In this document: one piece after another, positions 1 to 4,745 of the stretch | Layout of the letters: each line of letters starts with the position of its first letter | How positions within the stretch are numbered: the stretch's first letter is position 1 | Assembly (NCBI GenBank): GCA_945910975.1 | Contig: CAMDZY010000085.1 | Location: forward strand, 1-7,098 | Direction: 5' to 3' | DNA from: an uncultured Clostridia bacterium | GTDB taxonomy: Bacteria > Bacillota > Clostridia > Oscillospirales > Oscillospiraceae | DNA length: 7,098 nt | Made by a program: the position numbers and the translations under genes | The notes under the pieces: model-generated | Database searches by the model: none | Seen by the model: the letters and a program-made list of their open reading frames with translations, nothing else | Told to the model about the DNA's origin: nothing

Positions 1-10
1 TAAACAGGTG

Positions 11-679
11 ATGAAGAGCCGGGGCTACTACATAGTCCTGTTCCTCTGCCTTATTGCAGTGGGTACTTCGGGCTATTTGTACTACCGGAACTCTGACACC
101 ACCAAACCGACGGACGACACAAAAAATCCGTCCCAATCCGCCACCGAAGCTACCACCGCCGCACCCGGCGGCCAAAAGAATCCGCCCGCTACCTCCGGCG
201 CGAAGGATGCCATATCCGATGATACGGTGCAGACAGGCGATAGCAAACAGTCGGGCACCGATGTGCAGACCTTGCAGGTGTTTGCGCCGATGGACGGGGA
301 AACGGTTCGCGACTACGCAATGGATCATTTGGCGTACAACGAAACGACCAAGGATTGGCGCACGCATGCCGGAATTGACATTGCCGGCGACCTCGGCGAC
401 CCCGTCTGCGCAGCGGCGGACGGCGTAGTCTACGCCGTTTATGACGATGACCTGCTGGGCAAAACCGTGGTCATCAATCATGCCAACGACTATCGCACCT
501 ATTATTCCAATCTGGCGGAGGACGTCAAGGTGAATGCGGGCGATACCGTCACCGCCAAGACAGTCCTTGGCAGCGTGGGTGATACGGCAATCGTAGAAGT
601 ATCCGCCGAACCGCACCTGCACTTTGCGGTCTACTGCGGTACGGATATTGTGGATCCCTTGCAATTCCTTGCTCAATAA
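11..679 (+). CDS. spoIIQ: Membrane-anchored M23/LytM-domain protein, SpoIIQ-like
   Basis: Residues 6-25 form one hydrophobic N-terminal segment with few charges before it, which fits a signal anchor. A Thr/Pro/Ser/Asp-rich linker to about residue 90 follows, then a LytM (peptidase M23) domain to the C-terminus. The zinc motifs are present: H119-x-x-x-D123 (HAGID) and H202-L-H204 (HLHF). The usual Y-x-H-L active-site segment instead reads YSNL, with N167 where catalytic enzymes carry His. A short clostridial protein with one anchor and a LytM domain matches SpoIIQ, which in the forespore membrane joins SpoIIIAH across the engulfment septum; the name is inferred from this architecture, since no partner gene is in the window. 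GTG at 8 directly precedes ATG at 11. No ribosome binding site is visible before either, so the true start could lie upstream of the window. The TAA at 1-3 may be the stop of a preceding gene. A non-sporulation M23 endopeptidase is the alternative. Confidence 0.8.
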   Translation: MKSRGYYIVLFLCLIAVGTSGYLYYRNSDTTKPTDDTKNPSQSATEATTAAPGGQKNPPATSGAKDAISDDTVQTGDSKQSGTDVQTLQVFAPMDGETVRDYAMDHLAYNETTKDWRTHAGIDIAGDLGDPVCAAADGVVYAVYDDDLLGKTVVINHANDYRTYYSNLAEDVKVNAGDTVTAKTVLGSVGDTAIVEVSAEPHLHFAVYCGTDIVDPLQFLAQ

Positions 680-687
680 TAGAGCAC

Positions 688-724
688 TGCCCGAGAAGGT
701 GAGAACCTTTTCGGGCAATTTTTT
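688..724 (+). terminator. Intrinsic terminator after the SpoIIQ-like gene
   Basis: A 13-bp stem with one G-T pair (arms 688-700 and 705-717) encloses a GAGA tetraloop. Six T residues at 719-724 follow it almost immediately. It begins 9 bases after the stop codon. On the minus strand the hairpin is not followed by a T-run, so it serves the plus-strand gene and not the converging lipoprotein gene. Confidence 0.9.
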
Positions 725-747
725 GCAGTTTAAAATAATGGGATACG

Positions 748-1092
748 CTACTTTCGACAAAAATATTTTACAATCCAACCATGTCTGAAAGAATAGCGTA
801 GGAAATAGCGGCAAGAATTATGGTAATGATGGTGCATAAAATATATTTGACCCCGAACGCCTTTGCGCGCTGCATGGATGCCTGTAAGGCTGCTGATTTT
901 TTCCTGCGCGTCCTCGTATTGCTCGTTTAATTCCAACAAATGGTCATACTGCGCCCACGCTGCGTCCGCCGCTTCTTCTGCCGCGGTTGCTGTACGCAAT
1001 GCATCCTCCAATTCCTTTTGCGTTGGACTTTTGCAGCCACAAAGTCCCACGCAAAGACAAAAGGCCAAAATTAATCCTACAATTCGTTTCAT
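748..1092 (-). CDS. Small coiled-coil lipoprotein, apparently frameshifted
   Basis: The ATG at 1092-1090 is chosen over one at 1131 because a GGAGG-type ribosome binding site (about 1098-1108) lies just upstream. The N-terminus is a lipoprotein signal: K2-R3, a hydrophobic core, then L17-C18-G19-C20, with C20 as the likely lipidated cysteine. Residues 24-65 are rich in Ala, Glu, Gln and Leu and look helical or coiled-coil. From residue 66 the open frame becomes implausible, rich in His, Tyr, Arg and Phe. If one A of the A6 run at 897-902 is skipped, the other frame gives a short amphipathic stretch and a good membrane segment (starting YILCTIITII), ending at a TAA at 768-770. The original product was therefore probably 107 residues: a lipoprotein with a C-terminal membrane helix. 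As written, the open frame runs 114 residues to 748. I recognise no family, so its function is unknown. Confidence 0.65.
   Translation of the reverse strand: MKRIVGLILAFCLCVGLCGCKSPTQKELEDALRTATAAEEAADAAWAQYDHLLELNEQYEDAQEKISSLTGIHAARKGVRGQIYFMHHHYHNSCRYFLRYSFRHGWIVKYFCRK
897..902 (-). other. A6 homopolymer where the lipoprotein reading frame breaks
   Basis: On the coding (minus) strand, codons E64 and K65 lie in a run of six A residues. Five A residues would join the coiled-coil part to the membrane-helix part in frame. Six send translation into an unlikely tail. This could be a replication slip, a sequencing error, or a site of transcriptional slippage that restores some full-length product. 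Confidence 0.6.
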
Positions 1093-1141
1093 TTTTCTCC
1101 CTCCTCCCGTATATTCAAATTTTAATATCAAATAATGAATA

Positions 1142-1170
1142 CAGACAAATTATAGCATATCGAATACAAT
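1142..1170 (+). promoter_or_regulatory. Possible promoter of the ribbon-helix-helix gene
   Basis: CAGACA (1142-1147), a 17-bp spacer and TACAAT (1165-1170) give a reasonable sigma-A match, with a predicted start near 1177 and an 18-base leader. It overlaps the opposing lipoprotein promoter almost completely, so the two probably compete or are controlled together. Confidence 0.45.
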
Positions 1171-1178
1171 ACTGTCAA
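1149..1178 (-). promoter_or_regulatory. Consensus sigma-A promoter of the lipoprotein gene
   Basis: On the minus strand there is a perfect -35 TTGACA (1178-1173), an 18-bp spacer and a perfect -10 TATAAT (1154-1149) preceded by TGC (extended -10). The predicted transcript starts near 1142, giving a leader of about 50 bases that carries the ribosome binding site. By sequence it is among the strongest promoters in the window. Confidence 0.8.
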
Positions 1179-1194
1179 GGGGTGAGGATTCAAA

Positions 1195-1374
1195 ATGAAC
1201 AATTTTGTGCCGCAAAGGCCGAACAAGGAAGTAATCTCCATCCGATTGCCATCGGAGCTATTAAAAGCAGTTGACGAAAGCGCGGCGAATGCCGACATCA
1301 GCAGGAATGAGTTTATCAACCAGTGCATTATTTTTGCCTTAACGCATTTACAGGAACCGGATAAGGAAGCATAG
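1195..1374 (+). CDS. Small ribbon-helix-helix (Arc/CopG-type) DNA-binding protein
   Basis: This 59-residue protein starts at ATG 1195 behind a GGGGTGAGG ribosome binding site (1179-1187) and ends at TAG 1372-1374. The layout is typical of ribbon-helix-helix proteins: a beta strand at residues 12-18 (EVISIRL) with alternating side chains that would enter the DNA major groove, a first helix after P19 (about 19-30), a turn, then a second helix starting at S36 (about 36-51). The S-R-x-E-F-I start of helix two is typical of the family, which binds DNA as dimers. No toxin gene lies next to it, so it is not obviously an antitoxin. The divergent promoter region shared with the lipoprotein gene makes control of itself and that gene a reasonable inference. 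The true target is unknown. Confidence 0.8.
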   Translation: MNNFVPQRPNKEVISIRLPSELLKAVDESAANADISRNEFINQCIIFALTHLQEPDKEA

Positions 1375-1490
1375 CACCAAATTATAGATACAAATCTTTT
1401 TAGAGCGAACGTTCTTCTTGACGATTTTGTGACGATGCATGGGCTGTAAATAAACTCCCCTTTCCCAAAAACTCCCCGGAAAAGCGATAA

Positions 1491-1549
1491 ATTCCCCGCA
1501 AAAGGCAGGTAAACCAGCCTACTTTTGCGGGGAATGATTATGCTTTTTT
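1491..1549. terminator. Long hairpin between convergent genes, probable terminator
   Basis: A perfect 14-bp inverted repeat (1491-1504 with 1522-1535) encloses a loop that can pair further (GG at 1508-1509 with CC at 1514-1515). A T6 run at 1544-1549 follows on the plus strand, but nine bases after the stem, so the terminator is not ideal. It lies between the convergent ribbon-helix-helix and ferritin-like genes and may stop transcription from both sides. The 116 bases before it (1375-1490) hold no gene. They contain a GAACGTTC palindrome and C-rich segments related to the left arm. Confidence 0.6.
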
Positions 1550-1554
1550 GTATC

Positions 1555-2016
1555 TTAAATATATCGCTGCGCCAGCTGTAGTAAGCGGCGGGCATTCAGG
1601 CGGCTTTCCTCTGCCAGTTCCTCAAAAAGCGGCTGCTGCTTGGGATGGTCTGCGGCGGCGCTCTGATAGGCTTCCGCCGCGGTATTTTCTGCACGATAAC
1701 GCTCGGCCAGCAGAGCCGGAAGTTCTGCGACCGGAACGGTTTCCGGCAGCACTGAGGGGAGCTTTTGCCCTGTGAGAAAATAGTGCAGCGTCAGCAGTTT
1801 GCGGCTGTGTCCGGCGCAGGTCTGCGCCATGTGCCGCAGAGCAGCGCCATCGTTTCCCACCAGTCGCGCAATGTGATAGTACGTAATGGTTGCTTGCTGC
1901 TCCGCCCGAATCCAATCCGCCAAATCGCGCGAAAGTGGCCGTTTGTCCGGCACAGCATCCGTATGTGCATAAACCCTTGCCCACACGGCAGCCGGGTCGA
2001 TCTCCATGGAATGCAC
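1555..2016 (-). CDS. Ferritin-like (rubrerythrin-type fold) protein with altered metal ligands
   Basis: I start it at GTG 2016-2014 (153 residues). AGGAGGG at 2029-2023 is 6 bases upstream of that codon, but 15 bases from the first in-frame ATG (2007). The protein is all-helical with the four-helix layout of ferritin-like and rubrerythrin domains. Helix A carries E39. Helix B has C67-A-G-H70 where the usual E-x-x-H should be. Helix C carries E110. Helix D has E137-S-R-L140, with Leu instead of the ligand His. So two of the six usual diiron ligands are replaced, and it may bind metal differently or not at all. No rubredoxin-like cysteines follow, unlike true rubrerythrin. Such small proteins are common in Clostridia and are often loosely linked to oxidative stress or spores, but that role is not shown here. 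Confidence 0.65.
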   Translation of the reverse strand: MHSMEIDPAAVWARVYAHTDAVPDKRPLSRDLADWIRAEQQATITYYHIARLVGNDGAALRHMAQTCAGHSRKLLTLHYFLTGQKLPSVLPETVPVAELPALLAERYRAENTAAEAYQSAAADHPKQQPLFEELAEESRLNARRLLQLAQRYI

Positions 2017-2035
2017 AACGATCCCTCCTTTTGCC

Positions 2036-2065
2036 ATTCTATGCAACCCAGCGCCTGTTTGCCAA
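2036..2065 (-). promoter_or_regulatory. Possible promoter of the ferritin-like gene
   Basis: On the minus strand, TTGGCA (2065-2060), an 18-bp spacer and TAGAAT (2041-2036) form a fair sigma-A match just after the mutT terminator. The predicted start near 2029 would leave a leader of only about a dozen bases, beginning at the ribosome binding site, which weakens the call. Confidence 0.35.
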
Positions 2066-2104
2066 AAAAGTAGGAACGCACCCGGAGCTTCCTCGGTGCG
2101 TTCC
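2064..2104 (-). terminator. Intrinsic terminator of the modE-like/mutT-like operon
   Basis: A perfect 10-bp GC-rich stem (2104-2095 with 2082-2073) has an inner GGA/TCC pairing. On the minus strand a run of six T residues (2069-2064) follows after three bases. It lies just past the mutT-like stop codon, separating this operon from the ferritin-like gene downstream. Confidence 0.85.
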
Positions 2105-2111
2105 TTGCATT

Positions 2112-2498
2112 TTATGAATATTTTTCCACAATTTTTTGCAAAATATCAGTATCGGCCGGGCAAAAATCATACTGCGGGATCTCTTTCGGCGTGATCCAAC
2201 GCGCGTCCATATGCTCCAAAAGACGCGGCGTTCCGGTCTGGATGGTGGCGCAGAAAACGGTCAGCTGAATGGTCAGATCGGGGTAGGCATGTATGACTTG
2301 CCAAAATACATCGCCCACCGCTACCGTGATGTCCAACTCCTCCCGGCATTCCCGAATGAGCGCCTGTTGCGGGGTTTCTCCCGGTTCTACCTTGCCGCCG
2401 ACAAATTCCCACAGCAGCCCCCGCGCCTTGTGTGCCGGGCGTTGGCAGATCAAGAACCGACCCTCCTGCCAAATCAGCGCTGCAACGACCTGTGTCAT
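2112..2498 (-). CDS. mutT: Nudix hydrolase, MutT-like (8-oxo-dGTP diphosphatase type)
   Basis: This 128-residue protein matches MutT in length. The Nudix box runs from G35 to I57: G35-x5-E41-x7-R49-E50-x2-E53-E54-x-D56-I57. The usual Gly near the end is D56, a change I believe is tolerated in clostridial MutT-like proteins. The segment before the box, WEFVGGK (30-36), matches the WEFPGGK of MutT and related enzymes except for V33. MutT enzymes hydrolyse oxidised purine nucleotides such as 8-oxo-dGTP to the monophosphate and so prevent mutations; the exact substrate here is not certain from sequence. ATG 2498-2496 follows a GGAGG site with a 7-base gap and overlaps the stop of the modE-like gene (ATGA), so the two are co-transcribed and probably translationally coupled. 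Confidence 0.85.
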   Translation of the reverse strand: MTQVVAALIWQEGRFLICQRPAHKARGLLWEFVGGKVEPGETPQQALIRECREELDITVAVGDVFWQVIHAYPDLTIQLTVFCATIQTGTPRLLEHMDARWITPKEIPQYDFCPADTDILQKIVEKYS

Positions 2499-2854
2499 AG
2501 CGATTCCTCCACAAATGGCTGAAATTTTTCCATAAAAAGATTCTGTGCATAGGCGTTGAGCATCGTGCAGTATTCCTCATAGGCGGTGAGCAGCTGTTTT
2601 GCCTCAGGGGTCAGGATGGCACCTCCTCCGTTTTTGCCACCGGTAGTAGAATACAGCAGGGGAAAGCCCAATGCTTTTTGGGATGATTTTAAAATCGTCC
2701 ATGCTTTGGAGTAGGCCATGCCCATGGAAATGGCTGCTGCGCGCAGGGAATGTTGTGTTTCCACGCGGCGGAGCAGCTGAGCGATGCCGGGGCCAAAGCA
2801 TTTTTCGTCCGTAAATAGACGAACCGACAATACGGCGTGTAATTTATTCTCCAT
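2495..2854 (-). CDS. Single-domain ModE-like winged-helix regulator
   Basis: Starting at ATG 2854, the product is 119 residues and consists of one winged-helix domain of the ModE N-terminal (LysR-like HTH) type. Helix-turn-helix residues lie at about 36-57 (S36-L-R-A-A-A, then G45-M-A-Y-S-K-A-W52), followed by the wing with the GG-K-GGG signature (T71-G-G-K-N-G-G-G) and L81-T-P-E. The molybdate-binding C-terminal domains of full ModE are absent, so it cannot sense molybdate in the known way, and no molybdate transport genes are nearby. The open frame continues upstream, including an ATG at 2926, but those codons precede a strong promoter (2861-2889) and lack a ribosome binding site. With start 2854 the mRNA would begin at or next to the ATG. 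The gene overlaps the mutT-like gene by four bases. Confidence 0.75.
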   Translation of the reverse strand: MENKLHAVLSVRLFTDEKCFGPGIAQLLRRVETQHSLRAAAISMGMAYSKAWTILKSSQKALGFPLLYSTTGGKNGGGAILTPEAKQLLTAYEEYCTMLNAYAQNLFMEKFQPFVEESL

Positions 2855-2860
2855 AAAAAT

Positions 2861-2889
2861 ATTATAAGCGAAAAAGTCCACCGCGTCAA
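2861..2889 (-). promoter_or_regulatory. Sigma-A promoter of the modE-like gene, leaderless layout
   Basis: On the minus strand there is TTGACG (2889-2884), a 17-bp spacer and a perfect TATAAT (2866-2861). Only six bases (ATTTTT) separate the -10 element from the ATG at 2854, so the expected transcription start falls on the initiation codon itself. No Shine-Dalgarno sequence is present. Confidence 0.75.
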
Positions 2890-2939
2890 TGGTCGAAAGT
2901 TGCGGCGAAGCAATATTTTTGGGCATTGCGCAAAAACGG

Positions 2940-2968
2940 ATGACAAACGCGATGGAATATGCTATAAT
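2940..2968 (+). promoter_or_regulatory. Sigma-A promoter reading into the 160-bp repeats
   Basis: ATGACA (2940-2945), a 17-bp spacer ending in TGC, and a perfect TATAAT (2963-2968) give a strong extended -10 promoter divergent from the modE-like promoter. Its -10 element lies at the edge of the first 160-bp unit. Transcripts from here would run through both structured units towards the membrane protein gene at 3324. Confidence 0.7.
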
Positions 2969-3120
2969 AATCACAAACAGGTGCGCAAAGCGCACCTTGC
3001 GCCGCCGGCGCACTTTTTGCGGAGCAAAAAGGTTTGTGTTATTACAGCTATAATTAAAAATCAGCTTGCTGATTTTTGTGCGGCTTATGCCGCACATGCA
3101 GCGCTTTGCGCTGCAATTAT
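2961..3120. repeat. 160-bp structured tandem repeat, unit 1
   Basis: This unit resolves into two compact cloverleaf-like folds. Fold A (2965-3044) has an outer stem of 13 bp (2965-2970 and 2972-2978 with 3032-3044, T2971 bulged) around three hairpins: 2980-2996 (7 bp, AAA loop), 2998-3012 (6 bp, GCC loop) and 3013-3031 (8 bp, GGA loop). Fold B (3046-3123) has an outer stem of 9 bp (3046-3048 and 3050-3055 with 3115-3123, T3049 bulged) around hairpins 3056-3077 (10 bp, TT loop), 3078-3095 (7 bp, TTAT loop) and 3098-3114 (7 bp, TTT loop). Only about 25 of the 160 bases stay unpaired. No convincing reading frame or ribosome binding site is seen inside. Whether the structure acts as RNA or as a DNA cruciform cannot be told from sequence. 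Confidence 0.9.
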
Positions 3121-3280
3121 GCTATAATAACCACAAACAGGTGCGCAAAGCGCACCCCGCGCCATCGGCGCACTTTTTGCGGAGCAAAAAGGTTTGAGTT
3201 ATTACAGCTATAATTGAAAATCAGCTTGCTGATTTTTGTGCGGCTTGTGCCGCACACGCAGCGCTTTGCGCTGCAATTAT
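3121..3280. repeat. 160-bp structured tandem repeat, unit 2
   Basis: It is a head-to-tail copy of the preceding unit at exactly 160 bp, with nine substitutions and no gaps (about 94% identity). The changes are at 3131, 3157, 3158, 3164, 3165, 3197, 3216, 3247 and 3257. Six of them fall in the few unpaired positions (bulge, junctions, loops), one turns an A-T pair into G-T, one affects the last pair of a hairpin (3158) and one breaks a pair in an outer stem (3197). All six hairpins are kept. The first six bases of a third unit (GCTATA, 3281-3286) follow, then the similarity stops. Confidence 0.9.
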
Positions 3281-3288
3281 GCTATACT
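3278..3288 (+). promoter_or_regulatory. Extended -10 element before the membrane protein gene
   Basis: TGC followed by TATACT (3283-3288) lies where a promoter for the gene at 3324 is expected, giving a start near 3295 and a leader of about 29 bases with AGGAGG at 3310-3315. No -35 match lies at the right distance, because the repeat occupies that position. It may work weakly as an extended -10 promoter, or the gene may depend on transcripts from 2940-2968. Confidence 0.5.
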
Positions 3289-3323
3289 GGGCATATCCCC
3301 GAATGTGACAGGAGGAATTTTCC

Positions 3324-4745
3324 ATGGCAGCTTATTTCAGAATCAATATCAGCGATCTGAAAGATCATTTTGGAGCCGGAAAGGATCGCAACAAAAAACC
3401 TGCGCCAAAACTTACCTGGAAGCAGCAAATCATCAGCATTTTGATTGCGTTGGTGTTTGCGGCCGTCTATTTTTACTTTGCACTTCCTGCACTGAACTTC
3501 CAAAGTCTGGATTTGTATGTGTTTATCCTGCTGACGCTTGTGGTCTATTTGCTGGCAGGACTGTTTGTTGGCGGCGTTTTGCGTGGCGGCAGCTCTTTTA
3601 CGGCGCACGCCAAGAAAAGCGGCAAGGTCGCACTGATCGTGGGCGGCGCAATTCTGGCGGTGTTGCTGGTCAACGCGGTGATTTCGCTGCCGCTGTTCCG
3701 CGCCGGAAGCTATGCAAACATTCTCGTGCCGCAGACGCGCGAATTTTCTACCGATGTGGCGGAAATATCCTTCGATCAGATCCCCATGCTCGATGCCGAC
3801 TCGGCCGCCCGTTTGGGTGACCGCAAGATGGGCGAATTGTCCGACCTGGTCAGCCAGTTTGAGGTGCCCGATGACTATGCACAAATCAACTACCGCGACC
3901 GCCCGACCCGCGTCACCTATCTGGAATATGGCGACTTCTTTAAATGGATCAACAACCGCTCCGCCGGTCTGCCTGCGTACATTGCCATCGACATGGTTAC
4001 GCAGGAGGTAACGGTGCAGCGCCTTGCCGAGGGAATGAAATACTCGCCTTCCGATATGTTTGGCAGGGATTTGATGCGCAAGCTGCGCTTTGCCTATCCG
4101 ACCGCAATGTTCGGAGAAGTCAATTTTGAAATCAATGAGGAGGGAGAGCCTTACTGGATCGCTTCGGTTTTGACCAAACGCATCGGCCTGTTCCAGGGAC
4201 AGGATATCAAGGGTGCAGTTCTGCTGAACGCTTTGAGCGGCGAAAGTCATTATTATGATGTGGCAGATGTCCCGCAGTGGGTTGACCGCGTCTACAGCGC
4301 CGACTTGATTATGCAACAATATGATTATCATGGCACTTATCAAGGCGGCTTCTTCAACTCTCTGTTTGGACAGCGTGGCGTGACCGTTACAACCGACGGC
4401 TACAACTATATCGCGCTGGATGACGATGTATGGCTGTATACCGGCGTTACCTCCGTGGCAGGCGATGAAAGCAATGTCGGCTTCCTGTTGGTCAACCAGC
4501 GTACCGGTGAACCGCGCTATTATGTCTGCCCCGGTGCAACGGAATACTCCGCAAGAAAATCTGCCGAGGGTGCAGTACAGCATCTGGCCTATAATTCCAC
4601 ATTCCCGCTGCTCCTCAACATCTCCGGTGAGCCGACCTATTTCATCAGCCTGAAGGATGCGTCCAATCTGGTGGAGATGTACGCCATCGTTAATGTCGGT
4701 CAGTCCCAACCGGTTGCCACTGGCCCCACAGTGCAGGAGTGCTAG
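3324..4745 (+). CDS. Conserved clostridial three-helix membrane protein, cut short by an in-frame TAG
   Basis: ATG 3324 follows AGGAGG (3310-3315) at 8 bases. The encoded 473 residues start with a polar cytoplasmic segment, then three hydrophobic helices at about 36-57, 62-86 and 102-124, then a large domain of about 350 residues, probably extracytoplasmic, rich in beta-type Tyr/Val/Thr stretches. From memory, the segment with FPLLLNISGEPTYF and Y-A-I-V-N-V belongs to a family conserved across Clostridia, sometimes annotated as CvpA-like; I cannot name a function with confidence. The TAG at 4743-4745 is followed in the same frame by 94 further sense codons that read like the true C-terminus. 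It is therefore probably a gene of about 568 residues disrupted by a CAG-to-TAG change, a truncated product, or a case of readthrough. Confidence 0.75.
   Translation: MAAYFRINISDLKDHFGAGKDRNKKPAPKLTWKQQIISILIALVFAAVYFYFALPALNFQSLDLYVFILLTLVVYLLAGLFVGGVLRGGSSFTAHAKKSGKVALIVGGAILAVLLVNAVISLPLFRAGSYANILVPQTREFSTDVAEISFDQIPMLDADSAARLGDRKMGELSDLVSQFEVPDDYAQINYRDRPTRVTYLEYGDFFKWINNRSAGLPAYIAIDMVTQEVTVQRLAEGMKYSPSDMFGRDLMRKLRFAYPTAMFGEVNFEINEEGEPYWIASVLTKRIGLFQGQDIKGAVLLNALSGESHYYDVADVPQWVDRVYSADLIMQQYDYHGTYQGGFFNSLFGQRGVTVTTDGYNYIALDDDVWLYTGVTSVAGDESNVGFLLVNQRTGEPRYYVCPGATEYSARKSAEGAVQHLAYNSTFPLLLNISGEPTYFISLKDASNLVEMYAIVNVGQSQPVATGPTVQEC

Larger units (their letters stand above)
2958..3286. mobile_element. 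Possible foldback/MITE-like insertion formed by the two repeat units
   Basis: The 9-bp sequence TATGCTATA stands at the left edge (2958-2966), between the units (3118-3126) and at the right edge (3278-3286), like a target-site duplication. The two ends are rough inverted copies: each has a TATAAT-like end followed by a hairpin with core GCGCAAAGCGC (2983-2993) or its complement (3101-3111). There is no transposase, so it would be a non-autonomous element. An ordinary tandem duplication of a local structured region is the alternative. Confidence 0.35.

Noticed and set aside
1411..1418. GAACGTTC palindrome as a LexA (SOS) box
   Set aside because: The half-sites lie directly adjacent, without the four-base spacing of the Gram-positive CGAAC-N4-GTTCG box, and no repair gene follows.
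1128..1595. Minus-strand open frame of 155 codons
   Set aside because: It lies antisense to the ribbon-helix-helix gene and across the terminator hairpin, has no ribosome binding site and reads as an unlikely protein.
2495..3097. Longer 200-residue version of the modE-like protein
   Set aside because: The extra N-terminal residues are translated from promoter and repeat DNA and lack a ribosome binding site; the ModE-like domain is complete from 2854.
2961..3280. CRISPR array or integron attC array
   Set aside because: There are only two long units with no spacers between them and no cas or integrase gene. The many internal hairpins do not match either class.
3236..3820. Plus-strand open frame of 194 codons starting in the repeat
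   Set aside because: It starts inside a hairpin, lacks a ribosome binding site and overlaps the better-supported gene at 3324 in another frame.
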